Source: Tranzscheliella williamsii (lineage: Eukaryota > Basidiomycota > Ustilaginomycetes > Ustilaginales > Ustilaginaceae). Taken from it: a stretch of DNA of 64,000 nt. The position numbers and the translations under genes were made by a program. Positions 9,189 through 18,814 of this stretch are shown in pieces. The notes beneath the pieces were generated by a model. The model searched no databases. It was not told the origin of the DNA and was given only the letters and a program-made list of their open reading frames with translations. Location: NCBI GenBank assembly GCA_023212725.1, contig JALBYF010000010.1:124001-188000 (forward strand), read 5' to 3'. How positions within the stretch are numbered: the first letter of the stretch is position 1; the number at the start of each line of letters is the position of its first letter.

Positions 9189-9639
9189 GAAACACTGCAG
9201 CCCGAAAGACAAAATGTTCGACCATCTCCTACCGTCACCCATTTTCGCTTTCTGTATGGTGGTGTCGTTCTCCCGACCTCACACAGACGCTCCCAATATA
9301 GATGACCTCCGGATTGCGTGCGAGCAGTAGGCCAGGCTGGTATGTTTTGGCCGCAAGACTGAATGACTCTCGATGGCGATTTCGCTGCGAGCGCACGGGC
9401 GGTGGATTAGCGTGCGTGCCAATGAGATTTCAGCCTTAGAAATCGGATTCAGAATTCATGCAGAACATGAACAGTGCTGGTCAAAGTGTGGATTGCGCGT
9501 GGATTGCGCATTCGTGATTACCAGCCTGGCTCTCATGGGCTAGCACCATCACACCGTACGTCCAAGCCTTCTTCTACACTGCTATCCGCGCCTGCCAGGT
9601 CCAGGTGGTAGTTCCGAGATAGCGCAGCTGCCGGCCGAC
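9189..9639. other. Intergenic, tandem genes
   Basis: A 451-base spacer with no credible ORF. It contains a short direct duplication, 'tggattgcgc', within about 9489-9509. Nothing else is recognisable. Confidence 0.4.
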
Positions 9640-12075
9640 ATGGATGGGAACAAAGCTCAAGCCGGTCCGAGCGCGGGGCCTGCACTCTCGCTGCTGCCGG
9701 CCAACGTCCTGACCATCTTTCTCGCCTCGTTCCACGTCCGGCATGGCAACCAGATCGACTATCAGCATCCGCCGGCGGCTGCCCCCGACAAGCTGGTGGA
9801 TCTGGATGATGGAGTGCCTTCCAACCCTACGCACAGCGCGATCGATCTCAAGGATGTAGAGTGGAAGGTGCTGCCCAGCGGCAGCCACCTGGTCGAGACG
9901 GACGTTGTCTACTTCCAGCCTGCACGCAAGGCGGCCACCGGCGTCGCCTGTTTCCGGAACCTTAAGCTGGAGGGTGGCGAGGATGCCGTGCAGCAAAGGG
10001 GCGCGCGGATGGTCAGTGTCGGGCTCATCCTTCAGTGCGACGGCCCGGACAGTGTGCCACCCTCGGCCACCGCACAGCAGCTCGCCATCGTGCCCCACCT
10101 TGCCAATCTGCACGAGATGTCTGAGCAGCTGGCCCGCGACCCTGCCGCCACGGCCGTCCTTGAAGCTTACTATACAGCGCACGCGGCCACGCAGGGCACC
10201 GCGGATCCGGGCCTCGACGCAAAGCGCATGAAGCAGCTGCGCATGCGCAGGCGCCGCGATCCGAAGAATCTTCCGCACGACCCTATTTCGCACATGCCCG
10301 CACTGTGTGGCTCCCTCGGCGCCATCCTCCCGCACCTGCTCAAGCAGCTCATGCTTGCAAACCACCGTCTGCTCATCTACTCCCCGGCCCCGCCCCTCGT
10401 CAACGCCGCACATCTCGGCTACAACCTCGCCGACCTCGTCGCCCTCGCCGTCGCACGCTCCGGCAAGCGCCACCCTAACCTGAGGGAATTCTCGGCCCGA
10501 GGCATCATCGCCGTCCGCGGCCAGATTGGTGTCCACGACATTGCAGCGCTGGAGCGGGAAGAACGCGACAGGCGCGGCGCCGAAACCGCCAGCCGCAGCT
10601 GGATAGCCTGGTCGACTGACAAGATCCTGCTCGAAAAACCGCACCTCTTCGACAGCGTCCTCGACCTGAGCCCGCTGGTCGACCATGCGCCCAATGGCAT
10701 TCTGGATGAAAAGTCGCTAGAGACTTCCTTCAAGATGGCGCGACTACTCAAGGTCGTCCGTCCCACCGACACGGGCGCAAAGGTGCTCCGGGCGGAGCTG
10801 AAGCGCGAAAGATGGACAACGCGAGAGTTTGCGACCTTTAACGAACTTGACGCCCAGGCCGAGAGGCATGCCGAGCGCGTCGAGCGCGTCGGAGAGGATG
10901 CTTGCGTCAGCCGCAAGAAGCTCAGGAAGCGTGCCAGCCGGAATAGCGTGCGCCGCCTCGCTTCACAGGAGGGGAGCGCAGACCAGGAGGAAGTGCGGAC
11001 CTTGCGGAAGCGCGGCAACTACCGCGGCAAAGCGTCTCGGCTGGACGAGATGGAGTATATCCACGAGGAGCGCGACACTTTGACGCAATGGCGCGGCGGC
11101 TGTTCTCGCGCCCCGCGGCGCGGGATGGCCGGCACGACGAGCGCCGTGCTCGCCTTTCTGCGTTACTGGCTCGCCGGCTGGTGGTTCCTGCCGAAACACT
11201 GGCGATACGGTCTGCCCGCAGCCTACGTCTTGCCGCTCGGCATCCGCGGCGACGGCGGTGTCCGCGCCAGCATCCTCGTCATGCCGGAAGACGAGAGCGA
11301 AGATGAGTACGAGGAGCTCGACGAGGAAGAAGAAGATATCGCCGAGGAAGACCAGGACGATGAAGCGACCTCAGAAGACAAGGACCGGCTTTCGGCACTG
11401 CCATCTGCGGGCGGTCCGGACGGTGGTCGGGACGGGCTGGAGGAAGAGCAGGCGGAAGGACAGAGCACCACGAGCAGCTCTTCCGGGACCGAAGGGAGCC
11501 TTGTGCGGCTCGGTCACCATGGGCACCATCACCTGGTCCCACCGGACCCTCTGTTGGCGGCGGTAGGAGCGGGGCAGATGCGCAGTGTTGCCGGCGGCGA
11601 GTCGGACCGGATGTCGCATACGTCTTGGCGGCGGGGCAGCGTGGACCGGAGCGTCTATGCGCGCTCGACCGGCGAGAGCGACACAGCGCATGCCAGCCCC
11701 GACGCCTCGCTGACGCACACGCACTTCCGCAACGTCCTGTCCGACTCGCTCTGGATGGTCTGGTCGCACTGGACCACGGCGCTCGTCGCCGGCCTAATCG
11801 ACATCCTCGAAGACCGGCTTGCGCAGTACGCCGACGAAGCGGCCAGCGAGACCGCCAGCTCCCCTCTACTCGCCACCGAGCCCGCCGACGTCGTGCTTAC
11901 CCTCAAACCCGCCGACATGGCCGCCCTCGGCCTCAGCGCCGGCAACCATCTCGACGTCCAGCTGGTCGAAACTCTCGGCGCCCAGTACCTCGTCCTCCTC
12001 ACCGGCTCGCACCCAGACACCACCACCACCATCCGGGTGGACAAGGGCTGGCCCGTTTTGCGCTGGCTCCTCTAG
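9640..12075 (+). CDS. DENN-domain protein of the LCHN/DENND11 (DUF4484) type, 811 aa
   Basis: A single-exon ORF from ATG 9640. The N-terminus LTIFLASFHVRHGNQIDYQ is a typical upstream-DENN strand-and-turn (protein looks back on 'H..GN.I.Y'). It is followed by a core DENN segment, HMPALCGSLGAILPHLLKQL and HRLLIYSPAPP, near residues 222-252. DENN proteins are usually exchange factors for Rab GTPases in membrane traffic. The middle (about residues 380-480) is charged and basic. A hydrophobic stretch around residues 500-540 (AVLAFLRYWLAGWWFLP) is followed by an acidic, low-complexity segment (about 545-590) rich in Asp and Glu. The C-terminal 120 residues resume a globular pattern. The assignment to the LCHN-like fungal group is by pattern memory; the exact Rab target is unknown. 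Confidence 0.65.
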   Translation: MDGNKAQAGPSAGPALSLLPANVLTIFLASFHVRHGNQIDYQHPPAAAPDKLVDLDDGVPSNPTHSAIDLKDVEWKVLPSGSHLVETDVVYFQPARKAATGVACFRNLKLEGGEDAVQQRGARMVSVGLILQCDGPDSVPPSATAQQLAIVPHLANLHEMSEQLARDPAATAVLEAYYTAHAATQGTADPGLDAKRMKQLRMRRRRDPKNLPHDPISHMPALCGSLGAILPHLLKQLMLANHRLLIYSPAPPLVNAAHLGYNLADLVALAVARSGKRHPNLREFSARGIIAVRGQIGVHDIAALEREERDRRGAETASRSWIAWSTDKILLEKPHLFDSVLDLSPLVDHAPNGILDEKSLETSFKMARLLKVVRPTDTGAKVLRAELKRERWTTREFATFNELDAQAERHAERVERVGEDACVSRKKLRKRASRNSVRRLASQEGSADQEEVRTLRKRGNYRGKASRLDEMEYIHEERDTLTQWRGGCSRAPRRGMAGTTSAVLAFLRYWLAGWWFLPKHWRYGLPAAYVLPLGIRGDGGVRASILVMPEDESEDEYEELDEEEEDIAEEDQDDEATSEDKDRLSALPSAGGPDGGRDGLEEEQAEGQSTTSSSSGTEGSLVRLGHHGHHHLVPPDPLLAAVGAGQMRSVAGGESDRMSHTSWRRGSVDRSVYARSTGESDTAHASPDASLTHTHFRNVLSDSLWMVWSHWTTALVAGLIDILEDRLAQYADEAASETASSPLLATEPADVVLTLKPADMAALGLSAGNHLDVQLVETLGAQYLVLLTGSHPDTTTTIRVDKGWPVLRWLL

Positions 12076-12181
12076 CGCCACTTTGCATTTGCACGCCGAG
12101 CCTATCATACATAGTTAGCACGAAGCTGGCTGCCGTATCCTTACCCAGCTGCCGCATGTATGCACTAATCACTTCGACCGG

Positions 12182-12913
12182 TTACTCCAGTTGCATTAGT
12201 TCTGTTGCAGCGCGCTCGAGCGGGACATGCTGGGCGGTTTCGCTGTGGTGTGGTGTGGCCTGATCTTCGGTGGGATGGTCGTGGTGGTGCGGGTGGGGGT
12301 CGTCGTCGTCGTCGTCGTCGTCGTGTTTGGGGGCGGGATTGCGCAGTTCGGTGAGGAGGTCGGCGATGCGCTGGCGCGCTTGTGCGCCTAGGTGACCGTT
12401 GGCGCTGAGGAGGCCGCTGGTGCCGGCGGTGTGTGCGGGTGCGGGTGGGCTGGGCGGGGCGAGGACATGGGCGACGAGGAGGTCGTAGACGGTGGCGTCG
12501 GTGTGCGCGGCGGGGGCGGTCTCGAGGTGTTTGGCCAGTAGCTGGCTCTGGTTGCGCGCCTCTTGGAAGCGGAGCCCGTCGTGCGTCGCCTCGACCTGCG
12601 CACGCAGCATGCGGTCCAGCGTCCGCAGCAGCTCCGCCTTGGACCCCACCATCGCCGTGTTTTCGCCTTCCGTGCCGCCGCTCGTCCCCGCCGCAGCCGC
12701 AGACTCGGCGCTAAAGGCATCCAGCATCTGCCGCCGCAGCACATCCAGGTAGCCCGCCTTCTTGAACTCCTGCATCACCATCTCCGGCGTCATCCCCGTC
12801 GTCGCGCTCGGCCCCGCCGCCGCGGTATCGGCCCCGCCCCGTGCGGGAGCCCCCTCCCCTCCCCCATCGCACCTCCCTTCGGCTGCCCCACTTTCCACCA
12901 CCCCGCTCTCCAT
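12182..12913 (-). CDS. SHG1: SHG1/BOD1-like protein, probable COMPASS subunit, 243 aa
   Basis: The first ATG is at 12913; the frame is open above but begins with non-ATG codons. Residues from about 41 on, MTPEMVMQEFKKAGYLDVLR, followed by RQMLDAF and KAELLRTLDRMLRAQVEA, resemble the helical Shg1/BOD1 domain, whose start is typically 'hxxhKKxGxFDxhRRxhhxD'. Yeast Shg1 is a small subunit of the Set1/COMPASS histone H3K4 methyltransferase. The C-terminus is low complexity: eight aspartates in a row from a (GTC)n repeat and then a His-rich stretch. The 3' end is convergent with the DENN gene, about 106 bases apart. Confidence is moderate because the domain is short and divergent. Confidence 0.6.
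   Translation of the reverse strand: MESGVVESGAAEGRCDGGGEGAPARGGADTAAAGPSATTGMTPEMVMQEFKKAGYLDVLRRQMLDAFSAESAAAAGTSGGTEGENTAMVGSKAELLRTLDRMLRAQVEATHDGLRFQEARNQSQLLAKHLETAPAAHTDATVYDLLVAHVLAPPSPPAPAHTAGTSGLLSANGHLGAQARQRIADLLTELRNPAPKHDDDDDDDDPHPHHHDHPTEDQATPHHSETAQHVPLERAATELMQLE
12299..12324. repeat. (GTC)n trinucleotide repeat in SHG1-like gene
   Basis: About eight perfect GTC units on the plus strand encode a run of eight aspartates on the minus strand. It is likely to vary in length between strains. Confidence 0.9.
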
Positions 12914-14141
12914 CCGAGCACTCTTCTCGCGCGCGCGCAACACCACTCGGCCACAATAGCCGTCGCGAGTTACAGTCGCAGCGCCAATGCGTCGATAGAA
13001 ACTTTCCAACCCTCGGCCTGCGAATTAACGCGCGACTTACCGCGACTCGAGCCCTCGGCCATCCCGCGCTCGGCTTTCCCGCCCGCCTCGCTCCCCAGTC
13101 ACATCACATCCCTCATCCAGCACACTTTATCATCTCATCGAGCACACTACACAATCAAAGCGCGAGTGAGCTAAAGCCACGGCTCTGCAGGCTAGCTAGG
13201 CAGATGCGAGAATGTGTATTTCTAATTTCGCTGGGTAACCGCAACTAAGGAGACACGGTCGCCCACGGAAGCGGCCTGGTAGGACTCAACACAAGACCGC
13301 ACCTCTGCTGACGGGCGCACTCCATCGAATGAGATAGATTTACCTTGCAAGACTATGGACAAGAACGTACTGTACGGAGACTAACAAAAACCCAGCTTCT
13401 ATCGGTCATGTGCAGGAAAGGAGAGAGGTTTCGATTAGCTATCACTCGCGAAAGAACTTCGGTCGTGGCCGCTGCTAGTGACGCGCTCTGCCGCCCGCCG
13501 TTCTCTGGTAGCTTCGCCAAGCTATGGCGCTGTTGCTATGAGCAGCAGCGCTGGGGTCCGCGACAAATCAGAATCCGATGTAGATATCACCAAATGTCCG
13601 CAACCTTTTTTTCCACTCGAGCCGCTAGGCATCGAGCGTCTTCCCCCACCGCTCACATTGTACACCGGAGCTGAATGGAGGAAGAGAAGGAAACAGAATT
13701 GTTTATGTCCGCCCATCGGGGTAGTATCATCACTTTGTCCGGTCTTGACGACGGCGGCGGCAGGACGAGCGAAGCCTTGCTGAAGTGCACTTACCTTGAT
13801 GGCAGTTGCCCTCCTCCCGGTGCTACGGTCAGCTGCGTGACCCGCGAGCACGCGGCAGGGCCGTGGAGAGCGGACGTCGTGCGATGGTGGTCGGAGACAC
13901 AACTCCACGCCTTGTTTCGGCGAGCATTTGTGTTCAGACTCCACTGCGGCGAGTGAAGCGTTTCTTCGCAAGAAAGCGAAAAAACACAAGAGGCCAGGTG
14001 AAAGCTCCTCTCGTGCGAGAAAGCGGTTCACGATGTGGAGCGCGCCTTTCTTCTCGATATATGCTGGACCCTTGTTCCTTCCCCTTATCCTTCTGCACAT
14101 GCCCATCCTTTGCTCAGCAACGTACCACGCGGATCTTCAGG
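12914..14141. other. Long divergent intergenic region between SHG1-like and FMC1-like genes
   Basis: About 1.2 kb between divergent starts. ORFs here (for example 13522-14106 on minus and 13675-13956 on plus) show no recognisable domain and overlap each other. A segment around 13960-14000 is purine-rich. It presumably holds two promoters; no clear element is visible. Confidence 0.45.
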
Positions 14142-14833
14142 ATGTTCGCTACCACCTCACTCAGGTCCTCCTCCATCAAAGCGGTCTACAGCAGTGTGCT
14201 GGAATCTGCTGAGCGAGCAGTAAGTGTCCATAGCTTCGCAGCGGCGCGCAACATCACATGCTGACAGCTGCTGTGCCACTTCCCGCAGGCAAAGTCAGCA
14301 CCTTTGGCAGCGTACATCAGATCGGAGTACAGCGACGCAGCAGAAGGCAAGATCGCCGCTGACTCGACGGGCAGCACAGCTGCCCGCGAATATGCGCCCT
14401 TCGGTGGATCTTCCAAGTCGCCGGAAGAGATGCGCCGGCAGACCCTGGAGAACCTAGATATATTCTTGAAAAACAAGGTGATCCATTCGGTAAGCACCTA
14501 GCCGGGCCAACCACCTGCGGCACATCTCCTGTCTGACTTTGTCGCTTTCTTCTCCATGCACAACAGGAGCTGCTGCAGAGGTACAACCCAACTGTGGGAA
14601 TGTCGGAAGAGGAGAGGATCCGACTGACAGCTCGCCGGGTCGGGCTCGACGTTCCCGTACCGTACCAGGAAGGTAGCGAAACGGAGGCCAACAGCAACTA
14701 CCGCGACAGTGCCAAGATTGCACAAGACCAGTACGGACAGGACAAGGACCACAAGGAAGACCGACTGTATTCAGGGCAAGGAGATGGTATGAATGGCGGC
14801 GGCCCACTGCGTCCGCCCGTGCCAAAAGAGTAG
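14142..14833 (+). CDS. FMC1: FMC1-like ATP synthase assembly factor, three exons, 181 aa
   Basis: Exons are 14142-14219, 14289-14489 and 14567-14833. Introns of 69 and 77 nt have GTAAGT and GTAAGC donors and GCAG and ACAG acceptors, both in phase 0. The N-terminus, MFATTSLRSSSIKAVYSSVL, is basic and hydroxylated like a mitochondrial presequence. It carries a loose LYR-type helix (VYSSVLES). The third exon begins ELLQRYNPTVGMSEEERIRL followed by TARRVGLDVPVPY, the C-terminal signature I associate with fungal FMC1 (formation of mitochondrial complex V, needed for F1 assembly). The tail is hydrophilic. Spliced reconstruction is needed: no single long ORF covers the gene. The stop at 14833 is about 130 bases from the convergent PLP-enzyme gene. 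Confidence 0.68.
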
Positions 14834-14966
14834 GCCCTACCAATACCGTATTGGAAGTGACAGCGTCATTCATTGCAATAAGCTTGTTTTCGTACTAAGA
14901 TATGCTGTGTTACTGAGGCTAGTTCCCTACACTAGCTGCCGTGTGCTACGCCCCGTCGATACCCCT

Positions 14967-16313
14967 CTACAGTCCATATTCTTGGAATTTGGCCGCCACT
15001 TTGCCGACCTCGACATTGCCGCCGCTCCACACAACGCCGATACGTATTTCAGGATCCGCGTCACCTTCATCGACTCTCTTCTGAGCGATCTCACTGACCC
15101 AATGCTGGATGCCGCGCAGTGCCGGATCGCCAGCAGCGTACTCGCCCGTCGATTGGCCCGCTTCGTTGTGACCTTGCAGGACGATGGCGAGCCCGACAGC
15201 AGCGCTGGGCTCGACAAACTGCTTCTGGCGCGTCCAATGCAGCTGAAGGGCGCGCAGAATATTCTCCTCGCGCGCGGTCGCGATTGTGTCAACGTTGTTC
15301 TTCATATGCGCCAAGGTCAGCGGAGACAGAGAGGTGAGCAGTCCATCGCATATTGTCGTTGGTGGCTGCGGCGGCAATTGCACCGTACCACTTCTCACCG
15401 AGTGGAAGGCGTCGTTCACCAAATCCGGCTCGGCACCGACAACGATGATTCGTTTATCGGCGCCTTTGATGACCGTAGAAACGCCAGAAAGCATGCCGCC
15501 GCCGCCGACAGGTGCGATGACGATGTCGAACGCCGGTCGGTCGGGTGCGCGCGGCTTCCACAGACGATCGGCTTTCGGCCCCTTCGCGGGCGCGTTCTGA
15601 ACGCCAAACGCTGGCATGCCCGGCGGCCGCCCTGCAGACGAGGCAGCCGCTTGAGAATCTTCATGCTTTTCTAATCCGGATACCTGATCCAGCATCTCCA
15701 GTGCCATTGTTCCCTGGCCAGCGATCACCAAACGCTCGTCATAGGGATGTACGAAGCGGACCGTGTAGCCCTGCTCCGAATACGCGCGCATCACTTCTCT
15801 CGCCGTTGATTCTCGAGCCTGCAACGTGGGCGTGCAGAGCGTGATCCTCGCGCCGTATCCCGCGACGGCCTCCTGCTTCGGTTTCGGCGCATTCTCTGGC
15901 ATGACTACGGCAGCGATGCAGCCGGCCGACTTGGCGGCGCACGCCAGGGCGGCCGCATGATTGCCGCTGGAATGGGTGACTACAACGAGTTTGGCAGGAG
16001 AGAAGTCCTTCGCGCTGGCGCCCGAGGCGGCATGCTCTGCCTTTGCGGCGGACAGGTGGACCAGGACCGCATTCGTGGCGCCGCGGTATTTGAAAGCCCC
16101 GACTCGCTGCAGATGCTCGGCCTTGAAGGCTAGGCGGACTGTGGGGCCCGACTTTCCGAATAGCGTTTCCGTGGCCAGCGCATCGATCGCCTGGTTCGTC
16201 AGAAGCGGCGTATAGTGTGCATACGGTGCCACCCGCTCATGCGCCTTTTGCACGTCCTGTAGCGTGACAAGCGTCGGCGCTAAACCGTCTCCTTCCATCC
16301 CCTTGCCGGTCAT
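14967..16313 (-). CDS. Serine racemase/threonine dehydratase-type PLP enzyme, 448 aa
   Basis: The first ATG in the frame is at 16313 (upstream codons include only a GTG). It is a fold-type II PLP enzyme: KAEHLQRVGAFKYRGATNAV holds the Schiff-base lysine, HSSGNHAAALA the cofactor loop, and PVGGGGMLSG the phosphate-binding glycine loop. SGGNVEV near the C-terminus is the family end motif. The family includes eukaryotic serine racemase, threonine ammonia-lyase and hydroxyaspartate ammonia-lyase. There is no C-terminal ACT regulatory domain, so it is closer to serine racemase than to biosynthetic threonine deaminase. An insertion of about 45 residues rich in Ala, Gly and Pro lies before FDIVIAPVGGGG. 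The substrate cannot be fixed from sequence. The gene is divergent from TOM70. Confidence 0.85.
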   Translation of the reverse strand: MTGKGMEGDGLAPTLVTLQDVQKAHERVAPYAHYTPLLTNQAIDALATETLFGKSGPTVRLAFKAEHLQRVGAFKYRGATNAVLVHLSAAKAEHAASGASAKDFSPAKLVVVTHSSGNHAAALACAAKSAGCIAAVVMPENAPKPKQEAVAGYGARITLCTPTLQARESTAREVMRAYSEQGYTVRFVHPYDERLVIAGQGTMALEMLDQVSGLEKHEDSQAAASSAGRPPGMPAFGVQNAPAKGPKADRLWKPRAPDRPAFDIVIAPVGGGGMLSGVSTVIKGADKRIIVVGAEPDLVNDAFHSVRSGTVQLPPQPPTTICDGLLTSLSPLTLAHMKNNVDTIATAREENILRALQLHWTRQKQFVEPSAAVGLAIVLQGHNEAGQSTGEYAAGDPALRGIQHWVSEIAQKRVDEGDADPEIRIGVVWSGGNVEVGKVAAKFQEYGL

Positions 16314-16846
16314 CTCGCAGTGGATATTTGGGTCTCGATGTAGTGGCAGTGCGGTTAGAGTCACCTTGATGAGCCATTGTTGTGGTTCCGGCCAACGACC
16401 GGCGCTTTTGTCGGCCTTTTCGCAGCATCCCGAGGGTGAGTGCTCTTCTCGCACGGGTTAGTCGGACGTCTACTCCACATCTTGCTTGAAGATTAAGTCG
16501 TTTGCAAAGGAAGTGTGAAATTGTATTTACAGCCGCAAATATGATAATGATCCGATCTGGGAGACACAGCCGTTTTCTCTTCAAATCGAAAGGCTTCCAC
16601 TTCCAGCTTTCTCAATCTGATTTCTGATTTTCTTCTTGCGCGTAACGGTTGCGCGGTTGAGCCCGGCCGGCCCGCTTGAGCGTGGCAGGTAGAGTCCAAT
16701 CCTTCTCAACCTCATCATCATTTGACGGTCCAAGTTGCATCCCTTTTCCGCACCTTCGTCGACACGATCGCCCTGCCCTTGTCTCCGCCTGTTCGTCCCG
16801 TCTTGATCAACGCAGTCCGAGCAAGCACAGAGGGTTACGCATCGCT
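16314..16846. promoter_or_regulatory. Divergent promoter region, PLP enzyme and TOM70
   Basis: 533 bases between opposite start codons. The TOM70 frame is open for 57 codons above its ATG but without a convincing start. No clear TATA box. The region must contain both leaders. Confidence 0.45.
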
Positions 16847-18814
16847 ATGGCGCCTCTTCCGAACGCGCAGCACGCGTCCCAGCAGGCCGCTCAGGCGGCC
16901 GACCGGGCGCACGTCGCTGCCAACAACACCGCCAACAAGCTTTCCAGGTGGGTCGAAGAGAACAGGGCTCTCGTCATCGCTCTCGCCACCGGAACACTAG
17001 CTGTCGGCGGATATTACTTGTACTCGCGCTCCTCGGCCAAATCAAAAGCTAAAGGCTCTCTCAGCGACAGCGACGACGACGAAAAGCCGGGCTCCTCAGC
17101 CGGTGCCGGTGCTGCGTCTGCGGCCAAGAAAAAGAAGAAGAAGGGCACCAAGAAGAAGGCCGGCAGCGCCGCTGCTACCGGCTCCTCGTCAACAGAAAGC
17201 CACCCTCAGCATTCGGACAGCCTACCCAGCGATCCTGCGGGTCCACTGCTAGATGAGGCATCTGATGACCAGCTCGCCGAGCTGCCCGAGTCCGAGATTC
17301 GCAAACTCCCCGAAGAGAAGCGAAAGAGCCTCTCGCAATATCTTAAAAACCTGGGCAACAAGGCATACTCCAACCGCCAATTCGAGAAGGCCATCGTCCA
17401 CTACACCAAGGCGATCGCTGCTCATCCGGTGGCGGTCTTCTACTCCAACAGAGCTGCCTGTTATGCTAACTTGAGCCAGCCCGAAAACGTCGTCTCGGAC
17501 TGCAACGAGGCGCTAAAGATGGACAAGGTATATGTCAAGGCGCTCAACCGTCGCGCCGTCGCCAGGGAGCAGCTCGGCTCGCCAGCCGAAGGCTCGGATG
17601 GAATCGGAGAGGAGAAGGCGCAGATTTTATTCGACTCGCTCGCTGATTTCACTGCTGTCGCCATTCTCGGGCAGTTCAAAGACCAATCTGCTACCGACAG
17701 TGTCGAGCGGGTGCTGCGCAAGTTGGCCACGGGCAAGGCGCAAGATATCCTCAAGAACCGCGAGCCGAAGTTGCCTTCGCCCACCTTTGTTACCGCCTAT
17801 CTGGAGGCCTTCCGCGCAAAGCCGATTCCGAGTTTGCCAGCGAACCCCAGCCAGGGTGACGAGACGCTCAAATTGGCATACGAGGCGCTGGGCGCAAAGA
17901 ACTACCCGCACGCTTTCAGCCTCTTCAACGAGGCGATCGAGCAGGGCTTGAGCACCGAGGACCTCGAAGCCAACGCGTACAACATGCGAGGCACGTTCAA
18001 GTTTGTCATTGGCAACGCCAAAGAGGCGCTCGCCGACCTTGAACGCAGCACTTCATTGAGGCCAAACTACGTTCAATCGTGGGTGAAGAAGGCGTCGGTC
18101 CACATGGAGCTGTCTGATAAGGAGGCGGCCTTCAAGGACTTTGACCACGCCATCGAGGCCAACCCGGAGGACCCCGACATTTACTACCACCGTGGCCAGG
18201 TCAACTTTATCCTGGGCGAGTTTGAAGCCGCGATCAAGGACTATGAGAAGTCCACTTCGCTGGACGACACATTTATCTTCTCTCAGGTCCAGTATGCGGT
18301 CGCCCACTACAAAAATGGAAACACGGGTCACTCTACCGCGTCTTTCCGCAAGCTGCTGCGCACCTTTGACGGCTCCTCGGAAGCGTACAACTACTACGGA
18401 GAGCTGTTGTTGGATCAGCAGAAGTTCGAAGAGGCTATGGAGAAGTTCGACAAGGCGATTGACATTGAGGCGTCCAAGACCGGCTCCACCAACGTGCTTC
18501 CCATGATCAACAAGGCGCTGGCTTTGTTCCAGTGGAAGCAGGACATCACTGCTGCCGAGGAGCTCTGCCGCAAGGCGTTGGACAAGGACGAGGATTGCGA
18601 CGTAGCCGTCGCCACGCTGGCGCAGCTAAGTCTGCAGCAGGGCAAGATCCAGGATGCCATCGAGTACTTCGAGCGGTCCGCCACCATCGCCAGAACAGAA
18701 CCCGAGCTCATCAACGCGCTCACCTACGAAAACGCCTCGCGCGCCCAGCTCAAATTCATCCAGGAGTACCCCGAGCAGGGCGCTGCGCTCGGACAGATGG
18801 CCGGCATGGTGTAA
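16847..18814 (+). CDS. TOM70: TOM70 mitochondrial import receptor, 655 aa
   Basis: ATG 16847 was chosen because the protein then starts with a short hydrophilic segment followed by a membrane anchor at about residues 44-62 (ALVIALATGTLAVGGYYLY). Next come a Lys-rich linker with runs of lysine and a Ser-rich stretch, then tetratricopeptide repeats from about residue 165 (LKNLGNKAYSNRQFEKAIVH) to near the C-terminus. This is the layout of Tom70: an N-terminal anchor in the outer mitochondrial membrane, an N-terminal TPR clamp for Hsp70/Hsp90, and a C-terminal TPR core for carrier precursors such as the CRC1 product encoded nearby. The length (yeast 617 aa) fits. It is a single exon. Confidence 0.92.
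   Translation: MAPLPNAQHASQQAAQAADRAHVAANNTANKLSRWVEENRALVIALATGTLAVGGYYLYSRSSAKSKAKGSLSDSDDDEKPGSSAGAGAASAAKKKKKKGTKKKAGSAAATGSSSTESHPQHSDSLPSDPAGPLLDEASDDQLAELPESEIRKLPEEKRKSLSQYLKNLGNKAYSNRQFEKAIVHYTKAIAAHPVAVFYSNRAACYANLSQPENVVSDCNEALKMDKVYVKALNRRAVAREQLGSPAEGSDGIGEEKAQILFDSLADFTAVAILGQFKDQSATDSVERVLRKLATGKAQDILKNREPKLPSPTFVTAYLEAFRAKPIPSLPANPSQGDETLKLAYEALGAKNYPHAFSLFNEAIEQGLSTEDLEANAYNMRGTFKFVIGNAKEALADLERSTSLRPNYVQSWVKKASVHMELSDKEAAFKDFDHAIEANPEDPDIYYHRGQVNFILGEFEAAIKDYEKSTSLDDTFIFSQVQYAVAHYKNGNTGHSTASFRKLLRTFDGSSEAYNYYGELLLDQQKFEEAMEKFDKAIDIEASKTGSTNVLPMINKALALFQWKQDITAAEELCRKALDKDEDCDVAVATLAQLSLQQGKIQDAIEYFERSATIARTEPELINALTYENASRAQLKFIQEYPEQGAALGQMAGMV

Noticed and set aside
13522..14106. 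194-codon minus-strand ORF in the SHG1-FMC1 gap
   Set aside because: It overlaps other frames, has no domain or codon pattern like the neighbours, and runs across the likely FMC1 promoter.
13928..14212. Plus-strand ORF with a signal-peptide-like stretch (about 14033-14110), considered as a small secreted effector
   Set aside because: It overlaps FMC1 exon 1 in another frame, and the hydrophobic stretch is internal to the ORF. FMC1 exons have better support.
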